A stretch of 64,000 nucleotides of DNA, taken from assembly GCA_035540495.1 (NCBI GenBank), contig DATLGL010000019.1:1-64000 (forward strand). The letters are read 5' to 3'. Below the pieces are notes generated by a model. That model ran no database searches, had not been told where the DNA came from, and was given only the letters and a program-made list of their open reading frames with translations. Made by a program: the position numbers and the translations under genes. The first letter of the stretch is position 1, and each line of letters starts with the position of its first letter. The DNA is from DASVEG01 sp035540495. Its GTDB lineage: Bacteria; Actinomycetota; Acidimicrobiia; Acidimicrobiales; CADCTF01. This document shows, piece by piece, positions 8,801 through 15,797 of this stretch.

Positions 8801-9085
8801 GTCTCCGCGTGGTTCGCGCATCGCGAGCGTGCGGCACTCGACAAGGTCGACTCGACCCGCGCCACCCTTGCACGGCTTCGAGCTTCGACTGACGAGGGGC
8901 AGCAGCGGATCATTCCTGTCTGGGAGAAGAACCTGGAGACCGCGGAGGAGCTGGTCGAGAACCTCGCCCACGAACGCGACCGGCGGCTTGCCGATCTCGA
9001 GAAGCACCGCCAGCCCGTCGTCGACCATCAGCTCGTCGCGGTCGCTCGAGTCGAGGTCAACGCGGCTGCGCCCGTGCCGCTGTGA
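5831..9085 (+). CDS. RapA-like SNF2 family helicase/ATPase
   Basis: 1084 residues, ATG at 5831 with a strong GGAGGAAAG upstream. The N-terminal 60 residues look like a small Tudor/KOW-like barrel (GALVEFTPQPGTYGVVTEL), as in RapA. SNF2 motifs follow in order: I, CDEVGLGKTIEAG (about 171); II, VDEAHH (about 276); III, LTATP; and VI, EQRIGRVDRIGQ (about 667). The C-terminal third is coiled-coil-rich and lacks a zinc finger. It should translocate on double-stranded DNA using ATP. An SNF2-like helicase (DrmD) is the hallmark of class 1 DISARM, and this is the only intact one in the block, so it probably fills that position. I cannot say that it belongs to the DrmD family itself rather than a RapA-like relative. 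Confidence 0.85.
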   Translation: MGELTTGALVEFTPQPGTYGVVTELLGNFATVKWDPGVDLAPKLNWKAGTLKRVCLPPMVMRAGTEEPGLLLELAADDPPRWKVQFLTGVKTVPEAGLRPNRNLDPIMKMKSGQIGSYKKFRLAAVTRHHRLAHLHDDLVSLGHTRVDVKPHQVGVVHKVVTNYPHRFLLCDEVGLGKTIEAGMVLKELRSRALAKRCLVIVPSNLRRQWQFELKSKFNESFSILDSDTVRFLEKAEGYKDNPFLRYDSVIVSEGWITQKQRAKQVREVDWDMVIVDEAHHVRSSRQGSTVRRTQLYDLVRELVDPTHAGKRAVLFLTATPMQLNTHELFSLVELLDPVLFASEQHFEQHQKEARGLSLLVEQLTMQGFPIPGEDPDVTVDRVGQWLGVPSVDLKKRLTHSTDDREAVCEELSGLHLLSEILIRNRKKKIGGFMPRRAWRWPVHLTEEEQRALLLVEDYVQHGFSLAELSRENAVGFVMVTFQKLMASSIRALTRSLAGRRERLLAKAEPIKASVGELEQWVDDKETAQLVAIANLHESEAALLEELVTALEALDVDSKSDEFIRRLRDLFDDEPNAKVLVFTEFRETQTYLRERLEAIDNHEVGVQVFHGQMKPNAKDEAVDAFRTGTGPQVLICTEAGGEGRNFQFCHYLVNYDLPWNPMRVEQRIGRVDRIGQEHVVDVFNLFTEGTIEEHVLDVLERRINAFEDTIGGLDPILGEAEGDIKAILKRAPADRDAAIEAFGEKLEEQVRNARAAEEKLKDFVMDTKSYSKEIVEKLTGADPRITPAEQAAFMTALLADARTFIKKSGDEFELTFHDPFRSDHHHEFFALSPKRWGVFHPDALRDAEHIEFFAFGHPIIETIVDDVLTDSYEGVAGTWRLTAGDDLQASSGWLFLHVVNTSGIRPRADLVPVFVRDDGTVADELGDKLLRRGAAFAKQDETDIPLDEVPLESLDDAGSVAEAHVLALVAQREADIAQEASQRVDRERDKVSAWFAHRERAALDKVDSTRATLARLRASTDEGQQRIIPVWEKNLETAEELVENLAHERDRRLADLEKHRQPVVDHQLVAVARVEVNAAAPVPL

Positions 9086-9162
9086 GGCATAGGGGCCGCG
9101 CCGAACGACGCACGACCGCCGGTATCGTCCCCGTCGCATGGCGATGACTGGACGAGGACCAC

Positions 9163-9891
9163 GTGGCGTCCATCGCTGATCTCAGACCCGGCGCCGTGGT
9201 GCGTGGGCTATCGCTAGACGGCCCGGTGCAGGTCCTCGCGATCGAGCACCACGGTTCGGCGGTGACGCTCACTTGGCGCGAGGCGAACGGCCAGCCCGTC
9301 TCGCGCCTGTTGTTCCTGGACGACGTCGAGCTGCTCGAAGTGGGTGTGGATGCACAGGGCTGGACCTTCGGCGCGAACGGGGAGCTTTTCCTTCTGGCTG
9401 CAGAGGCCCGCCGGATGCAGCTCGGGTACTTGTTCGATCCCATGTTGGCTGTGCGCGCGTCGGCGATCGAGCCGCTGCCTCACCAGATCCGTGCGGTGTA
9501 CGGCGCGATGCTGCCGCGGCAACCGTTGCGTTTCCTGCTCGCTGACGATCCGGGTGCCGGCAAGACGATCATGGCGGGCCTGCTCATCCGCGAGCTCGTT
9601 CTCCGTGGCGATCTCGAGCGCTGCCTGATCATCGCTCCGGGCAACTTGGTGGAGCAGTGGCAGGACGAGCTGGCCAACAAGTTCGGGCTCTCGTTCGAGA
9701 TCGTGACCCGAGACGCAATCGAGGCATCGCGCGTCGGAAATCCATTCGCCGAGAAGCCACTGCTCATCGCCCGTCTTGATCACCTGTCGCGGAACGACGA
9801 TCTCGTCGCACGAGCGACCGTACGATCACCGGAACGGCGGCGGAGGAGGAAACGGTGGAAGACGCTTCTGTTGCGGCACAGCGCCGCCTGA
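9163..9891 (+). pseudogene. Truncated SNF2-family helicase (N-terminal quarter only)
   Basis: It reads from GTG 9163 for 242 codons. The first 214 residues closely resemble the start of DUF3883-type SNF2 helicases: SIADLRPGAVVRGLSLDG, motif I LADDPGAGKTIMAGLLIREL (about 128), motif Ia IIAPGNLVEQWQDEL, and ARLDHLSRND. Homology ends near 9805, just before the expected DEAH box, and a short Arg-rich tail runs into drmA in another frame. Motifs II-VI are missing, so it cannot be a helicase. The simplest explanation is an internal deletion that removed the rest of a protein of about 1000 residues but spared the drmA ribosome-binding site at 9842-9849. A short protein may still be made. Confidence 0.8.
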
Positions 9892-12800
9892 GAACCGACC
9901 TGGTCGACTCGCTCGAGCGGGAGTTGCTCGGCCCATCAGAAGGTGAGACCGAGCAGATCGAGAACCGACCGACACTGCGTTACCTCCTCGGGCGTCTCGC
10001 TCCCGCGGGAACCGCTGTGTCCCCGGACGAGGACGACGGCGCGGCCGACGCCGGCGCTGATGACGACGGCGACGCCGTTCCGGCGTCCCCGATCTCGCAG
10101 GCGATGAACCCCTCGAGCATCGGGCTCTCGTTCATCGTAGGGCCGAGTATCGAGTCGCTAGCGGTGTCCGCCGAGTGGGGCAGCTACTCGCCCGTCAAAG
10201 TCGAACACATCGACAAGGACGGGAAGGCGCACCAACGCACCGTGTGGGCCCGTGAACCACACTCGGTTCCGTTTGCGCTGCACCCAGCGGGGTCGGGTTC
10301 CCACGAACTCGAGTCGGGTGTGTGCCTCCAGTGGCTCGTTCGTGAGCGCGCCGACGGGCGCCGGGCGATCTCGGTGTTCCTCGTGAATCGCATCATCGCG
10401 TCCGATCCGATCAGACCCGACGATGTCGACTGGATCTTCCAGCCGCGATTGGCCGTGCGACACGCGAGCGACGAGCCCATCTTCCAGGCGCGCTCGCTGG
10501 ACGACTTGGGCGACTTGGAGGTGATCGAGTGGGACCGTCGCTCCGATGAGCTGCTGTATCGCGACCGTCCGGAGTACGCCGTTGGACACGGTTGCGCCGC
10601 GGATTGGTCAGCAGACGGTGCGAACGGCGCGACCGAGGTGAGCACAGTCATCCTCCCGATGCACGAGCTGCCCCGTATCGATCCTCGCGAGGATCCATCC
10701 AATCCTGGCCTCGACATGCGCAGGCTCGGAGGCACGTCGTCGAACGGCGTCCCCGCCGAGGAGCTCATCCGGCTGCTCTCCCCCATGGCTGACGAGTACC
10801 GGCAGTGGATCGACTCGCTCGAAGCCCGCGTGGACAGCCTCGACCCGCGGCTGCGCGCCCAAGCGGCCGAGCACGTCGACGCGTGCCGACTGGCACACGA
10901 GCGAATGGTGGAGGGCATCGAGCTGCTCGGTCGGAAGGATGAAAGTGGCCGTATCGCGCGGCTGTCGTTCTGCTTCGCGAACCGAGCGATGGCGCTGCAG
11001 CGCGCGCACTCGGTGGTAGCCCTGCGCCGCCGTCGCGGGCTCGAACCCGGCGACCCGGCAAAGGTCGTCGCGCGGTGGCGCCCGTTCCAGCTCGCCTTCG
11101 CGCTTATGAACCTTCCGCCGCTCGTCGATCGCACACATTCCCAGCGCCGGACCGCTGACCTGCTGTGGTTCCCGACGGGTGGTGGGAAGACCGAGGCCTA
11201 CCTCGGCCTGACAGCATTCGTTCTGGCGCTTCGCCGCTACCGCCGCGCGCTTCCCGGACGCCGCGCTTCGGGTGGAGTCGCCGTCCTGATGAGGTACACC
11301 CTTCGCCTTCTCACGGTCCAGCAGTTCCAGCGCGCCACGGCCCTCATCTGCGCGTGCGAGTACTTGCGCGTCACCGAGGGCAGTTGGGGCGACGAGCCCT
11401 TCTCGATCGGGCTGTGGGTCGGTATGAGCGCGACGCCGAATCGCTATTCCGACCCAGACGGGTTCTTCGGCGATGGAGCGAAGGAGGCGCTCCAGAAGTG
11501 GAAGGACGGGCAACGGATCAAGGGAGGCACGCCGGCCCAGCTCCTCGGCTGCCCCTGGTGCGGAGCCACTCTCGGGCCTAGTGACTATGACGCCGATGAC
11601 CTGAGCGAGAGCGTCAAGGTCTTCTGCTCAGACGACTCTTGCGACTTCAGCCCCGCGAATGATCACGGCATCAATGGGATCCCGGCTCACACCGTCGATG
11701 AACAGCTCTACCGGGCGGCACCATCACTCGTGATCGCGACCGTGGACAAGTTCGCACAGATGGCTTGGAACGGAAGGGTGCAATCGCTGTTCGGCGGGGT
11801 GCAGCGATCCTGCGAACGCCACGGCTACATCTCCACCGGCGAGAACCACCCGAACAAGCATCCGAAGGACGGTCCCAGAGGTTGGCCGGCAGCGACCGTC
11901 CAGGCCATCGAACCATTTGAGCCGCCCGACCTCATCATCCAGGACGAGCTCCATCTGATCTCGGGGCCACTCGGCACCCTTGTCGGGCTCTACGAGACAG
12001 CGGTCGACGCCTTGGCCTCCGCCCGGGTCGGCGGCGACCTGATTCCGCCCAAGGTCATCGCATCGACTGCGACCATCCGCCGTGCCGACAAGCAGGTGGC
12101 GTCGCTCTTCCACCGCGGGATCTCAATCTTCCCGCCGTCGGGGCTGGAGTCGACGGACTCCTGGTTCGGGACGGAAGTTCCGACAACCGAAGCTCCTGGG
12201 CGCCTCTACGTCGGCATCTTCGGGCCGGGGAAGTCAGTAAAGACAGCTCTCGTCCGGGTGTACGCCGGCCTGCTGTCGCGCGCAAAGGCGCTGCACAACG
12301 CGGATCCGGATCTTGGAGATGCGTACATGACGCTCGTCGGCTACTTCAACAGTCTCCGCGAGCTCGGTGGCGCGGTTCGGCTCGCCGAGGACGACATCCC
12401 TGGGCGTATCGGCGTGCTCCACCGGAGGTCACACACCGACTGGCCCGACCGACTCCTCTACGAACGTGAGGAGCTGACCAGCAACAAGTCCGCCGAGGAA
12501 ATCCCGGCGATCCTCAGTCGCCTCGAGCGCATGTTCCCAGCAGGCAAGCCGGAAACGGGCAAGTACCCGATCGACCTGCTCTTCGCGAGCAACATGATCT
12601 CGGTCGGCGTCGACGTCGATCGGCTCGGGCTGATGGTCGTCAACGGCCAGCCAAAGACCACAGCTGAGTACATCCAGGCAACGAGCCGTGTTGGGCGACA
12701 GACACCCGGGCTCGTCGTGACCGTGTACAACTGGACGCGGCCGCGCGACATCAGCCACTACGAACGGTTCCGCAGCTATCACTCGGCGTTGTACCGGTTC

Positions 12801-13235
12801 GTGGAGCCAACGAGCGTCACGCCATTCTCGTCCAGAGCTCGCGACAAGGGCCTCGCCGGCGTGCTCGCGTCCATCATCCGACAAGGCGACCCGACGATGG
12901 CGCCAGGGAAGGGCGCCAGCTCATTCGACGCCACGGAACCATGGGTCAAGCAGGCAGTGGAGTGGATAAGCGCTCGCGCTGAGAGCGTGGTGAGTCCCGC
13001 AGCCGGCGCCGACACACGCGCTGAGCTGCGCAGTCGAATCGATGATTGGGTGAAGGTGACGGACAGCGACCTCGCGTGGGCAAAGCGCGATCACGGACCG
13101 AAGCCAGACCCGCAGGACCACTGGCTCATCGACCCGCAAGAGGAGCTGGTTCGCAAAGGCCCCTTTGTCGCGCCCGGCTCACTACGCGAGGTCGAGGCCG
13201 AAGTACACGTCCACCTCCTAGGAATGGACGCATGA
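9855..13235 (+). CDS. drmA: DISARM helicase DrmA
   Basis: 1126 residues from GTG 9855, preceded by GGAGGAGG at 9842-9849. Diagnostic DrmA segments are LLWFPTGGGKTEAYLGLTAF (Walker A, about 439), RYTLRLLTVQQFQRA, IIQDELHLISGPLGTLVG (motif II region, about 695), ASTATIRRADKQV, and SNMISVGVDVDRLG with QATSRVGR (motif VI, about 941). An insert near 560-590 has two CxxC-type pairs (CPWCGATLG and CSDDSC), a likely zinc ribbon. In DISARM, DrmA works with DrmB on DNA entering the cell and restricts phage lacking host methylation. The gene ends in an ATGA overlap with drmB, as expected for stoichiometric subunits. Confidence 0.93.
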   Translation: MEDASVAAQRRLRTDLVDSLERELLGPSEGETEQIENRPTLRYLLGRLAPAGTAVSPDEDDGAADAGADDDGDAVPASPISQAMNPSSIGLSFIVGPSIESLAVSAEWGSYSPVKVEHIDKDGKAHQRTVWAREPHSVPFALHPAGSGSHELESGVCLQWLVRERADGRRAISVFLVNRIIASDPIRPDDVDWIFQPRLAVRHASDEPIFQARSLDDLGDLEVIEWDRRSDELLYRDRPEYAVGHGCAADWSADGANGATEVSTVILPMHELPRIDPREDPSNPGLDMRRLGGTSSNGVPAEELIRLLSPMADEYRQWIDSLEARVDSLDPRLRAQAAEHVDACRLAHERMVEGIELLGRKDESGRIARLSFCFANRAMALQRAHSVVALRRRRGLEPGDPAKVVARWRPFQLAFALMNLPPLVDRTHSQRRTADLLWFPTGGGKTEAYLGLTAFVLALRRYRRALPGRRASGGVAVLMRYTLRLLTVQQFQRATALICACEYLRVTEGSWGDEPFSIGLWVGMSATPNRYSDPDGFFGDGAKEALQKWKDGQRIKGGTPAQLLGCPWCGATLGPSDYDADDLSESVKVFCSDDSCDFSPANDHGINGIPAHTVDEQLYRAAPSLVIATVDKFAQMAWNGRVQSLFGGVQRSCERHGYISTGENHPNKHPKDGPRGWPAATVQAIEPFEPPDLIIQDELHLISGPLGTLVGLYETAVDALASARVGGDLIPPKVIASTATIRRADKQVASLFHRGISIFPPSGLESTDSWFGTEVPTTEAPGRLYVGIFGPGKSVKTALVRVYAGLLSRAKALHNADPDLGDAYMTLVGYFNSLRELGGAVRLAEDDIPGRIGVLHRRSHTDWPDRLLYEREELTSNKSAEEIPAILSRLERMFPAGKPETGKYPIDLLFASNMISVGVDVDRLGLMVVNGQPKTTAEYIQATSRVGRQTPGLVVTVYNWTRPRDISHYERFRSYHSALYRFVEPTSVTPFSSRARDKGLAGVLASIIRQGDPTMAPGKGASSFDATEPWVKQAVEWISARAESVVSPAAGADTRAELRSRIDDWVKVTDSDLAWAKRDHGPKPDPQDHWLIDPQEELVRKGPFVAPGSLREVEAEVHVHLLGMDA

Positions 13236-15016
13236 GCACGCCTCCGAAGACACCCAAGGTCGGCAAGCTCCGGCCGACCCAAGTCGTCACTCAGCACGGC
13301 CCCGGCGCCGTAGTGGACCTCCCCGAGCTGTCGGTAATCGTCGCGGGGTTGGACGACTGGTTCGTTCGCCCGACCGATCGCATCTCAGAGCCGCGGTTGG
13401 AAGCGTTCATCAGAGCGTCGCTCTACCGACCGCCCGTCGCCGGGCCGGGCGCGTTCGGTGGCGTTCCTGCGTTCGTGTTCCCGGAGTGGTTGGTGTGTCC
13501 TCACGACAAGTGCCGACTACTCGCCAAGCGATCCGAGTTCGGGTGGGTCGGCCCACCCGCGGGCGTGTTTCGGTGCCCGCGCACGCACCTCCATGGCAAC
13601 GCGAAGAACGTCGAGGCCTTTCCGGCGCGTTTCATGGTGGCGTGCCCGAAGGCCCACTTGGACGACTTCCCCTGGGCAGAGTGGGCCCACAGTGGCGCGA
13701 CGAAGTGCGACGGCCCGTTGAAGCTGCTCGATCTCGGACGGTCGGGCAGCGCCAACGACCTCCGCGTCGAGTGCGAGACCTGCAAGGTTGGCAAGGGCCT
13801 CGGTGACGCGTTCAACGCGGGCGCCGTTCCGGCGTGCAGTGCACGTCGTCCGTGGCTCGGGCCCTCCAACTACGACTCGGTGTGCGACAAGGCGCCGCGA
13901 GTGATCCTCCGAGGTGCGTCGAACGCGTACTTTCCGGTGGTCGCGTCTGCACTGTCAATTCCCCCGTACTCCGACCCGATCCAGATGGATGTTGCACCGT
14001 TCTTGGAAGTCATCGGGCAGGCGGACTCGTTCGAGAAGTTCGCAAAGGGCGTCGAAGGCGGCTTCTACGACATTGGAGACCTTGCGTCGAAGTACACACT
14101 CGAGGAGATCTGGACGGCGGCAACCGGTGAACCCGAAGTCGGTGAACTGCGCCCCGAGGAGTACAGCTCGTTCCTGAACCCCCCGGAACCGGCTCAGCCG
14201 CCGCACGAGTTCGAGGTTCGACACGTACCGTTGCCTGACTTCCAGGAAGCGAGCCGACTTCGCCTTGTTGCGGCGGCGACCCGGCTCCGCGAGGTGCGTG
14301 CGCTGCGCGGGTTCACCCGCATCGAGTCCGGTTTCGACTTGGGCGAGCTCGCCGACGTCGAGAAGCTCGAGATCAAGGTCGCTCCGATCACCACCGCCCA
14401 AAAGTGGCGGCCTGCCGTTGAACTCCGCGGCGAGGGGGTGTTCGTCGCGCTTGACGAAGGTGCGCTCACCGCGTGGGAGGTCGGTGACGCAGTCCGCGCT
14501 CGCGGACTGGAGCTCGAGCAACGGTTCAAGGAGTATCAGGACGAGCGGTCGGTGGCGGCGGACGAGCGACAGCCGTTCCCTGGCATGCGGTACGTGTTGC
14601 TGCACTCGCTGGCGCATGCGCTCATTCGTGAGCTGTGTCTCGAGGCCGGCTACTCCTCGTCAGCGTTGAGGGAACGGATCTACAGCAAGCCGGGCGCTGA
14701 TGGGATGGCTGGGCTGCTGATCTACACGGCGAGCTCGGATTCGGAGGGGTCTCTCGGTGGACTCGTTGACCAAGCGCCGCCGGACCGGTTCGGCCCGATC
14801 CTCTTCGACGCCTTGAACAACGCCGACCTCTGCGCTCAGGATCCACTGTGCGGGAGCGGTGAGATCGGCGGAGCAGGCGGAATCAACGGCGCCGCATGCC
14901 ACGCGTGCCTGCTGCTCGCCGAGACATCATGCGAAGCCGGAAACCGCTTCCTCGATCGGGCGACGCTCGTCGAGACGATGGGCGGTCACGGTAGGTCATT
15001 CCTTCGTGGCGGCTGA
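13232..15016 (+). CDS. drmB: DISARM protein DrmB (DUF1998)
   Basis: 594 residues. The start is ATG 13232, which overlaps the drmA stop as ATGA; an in-frame extension back to 13046 lies inside drmA and is rejected. The N-terminus has KLRPTQVVTQHGPGAVVDLP, typical of DrmB. Several Cys pairs suggest zinc binding: CPHDKC, CPRTHLHG and CETCKVGKG. The C-terminal DUF1998 signature is clear: LLHSLAHALIRELCLEAGYS, then GSGEIGGAGGINGAACHACL followed by ETSCEAGNRFLDRA. DrmB forms a complex with the DrmA helicase in characterised DISARM systems. The stop overlaps the drmC start by 11 bases. Confidence 0.93.
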   Translation: MSTPPKTPKVGKLRPTQVVTQHGPGAVVDLPELSVIVAGLDDWFVRPTDRISEPRLEAFIRASLYRPPVAGPGAFGGVPAFVFPEWLVCPHDKCRLLAKRSEFGWVGPPAGVFRCPRTHLHGNAKNVEAFPARFMVACPKAHLDDFPWAEWAHSGATKCDGPLKLLDLGRSGSANDLRVECETCKVGKGLGDAFNAGAVPACSARRPWLGPSNYDSVCDKAPRVILRGASNAYFPVVASALSIPPYSDPIQMDVAPFLEVIGQADSFEKFAKGVEGGFYDIGDLASKYTLEEIWTAATGEPEVGELRPEEYSSFLNPPEPAQPPHEFEVRHVPLPDFQEASRLRLVAAATRLREVRALRGFTRIESGFDLGELADVEKLEIKVAPITTAQKWRPAVELRGEGVFVALDEGALTAWEVGDAVRARGLELEQRFKEYQDERSVAADERQPFPGMRYVLLHSLAHALIRELCLEAGYSSSALRERIYSKPGADGMAGLLIYTASSDSEGSLGGLVDQAPPDRFGPILFDALNNADLCAQDPLCGSGEIGGAGGINGAACHACLLLAETSCEAGNRFLDRATLVETMGGHGRSFLRGG

Positions 15017-15797
15017 GCTGCTCGCAGCCGACTTCGTGCTCCAAGAGCCAGAGTCCCGCGTCGAGGAGCTCATCGAGAAACTGACCGCCGGGACCATCGC
15101 GCCCGGTGCGAGTCGACCTCGGGTCGCCCAAGCCGTCCAGCTGGGCGGCGACTCGTTGGAGCGCACGATGCGGCTGTTGGGCGCCTGGGGTGCTGAGCGC
15201 GATGGCGGCGCTCATCTTGCCCGCGCGCTTGAGTCGCAACTTGTGGTGAAGCGCGCGACTCAGGCTGCGGGCGTCAGAGCCGAGCTGGTCTGGACCGGGC
15301 GAAAGCCGCCGGGGTCGTCACTACGAAACACACCACAAGTGGTGTCCGAGATGCTGAGCCAAGCGGAACACCACGTGGTGGTCCTGGCCTACACGTTGTG
15401 GTTCGGCCAGCTCGACGCAGGCGCGGTGTTGGACCAGCTGGCCGGCGCTCGAAGCAGCGGCGTCACGGTGACGTTCGTCGTCGACCGCCGGTACTCCGCG
15501 AACGGGATCGCCGAGCACAACTTGGTGCAGCTGAAGAATCAGTGGCCGGCGGCGACTCCACGACCGCAGGTGTACTCGTGGGGCGACGAAGATGACGCGA
15601 TCGCGAAGCTCCACGCCAAGATGGTCGTGGTCGATCGCCGTGACCTACTAGTGACATCCGCGAACCTCACCGGCCACGGGATGACGGGCAACCTCGAGCT
15701 CGGCGTTCGGCTGATGGGACAAGACGCCGCCCGCGCGCACGATCACGTCATGGACCTCATCACCTCCCACGTGTTCCGCAAGGAGGAACTGTGGTGA
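15006..15797 (+). CDS. drmC: DISARM phospholipase-D-like protein DrmC
   Basis: 263 residues from GTG 15006, inside the last codons of drmB; the longer in-frame reading from 14859 is a shadow. The single clear PLD motif is HAKMVVVDRRDLLVTSANLT (HxK-x4-D, then SxN), near residue 203. A second, degenerate half is not evident, so a dimer is expected, as for PLD-family nucleases with one HKD site. The upstream region contains AYTLWFGQLDAGAVLDQLAG. DrmC is a DISARM core gene, although it has been reported as dispensable for protection in one system. It overlaps the methyltransferase gene by 7 bases. Confidence 0.9.
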   Translation: MAAELLAADFVLQEPESRVEELIEKLTAGTIAPGASRPRVAQAVQLGGDSLERTMRLLGAWGAERDGGAHLARALESQLVVKRATQAAGVRAELVWTGRKPPGSSLRNTPQVVSEMLSQAEHHVVVLAYTLWFGQLDAGAVLDQLAGARSSGVTVTFVVDRRYSANGIAEHNLVQLKNQWPAATPRPQVYSWGDEDDAIAKLHAKMVVVDRRDLLVTSANLTGHGMTGNLELGVRLMGQDAARAHDHVMDLITSHVFRKEELW

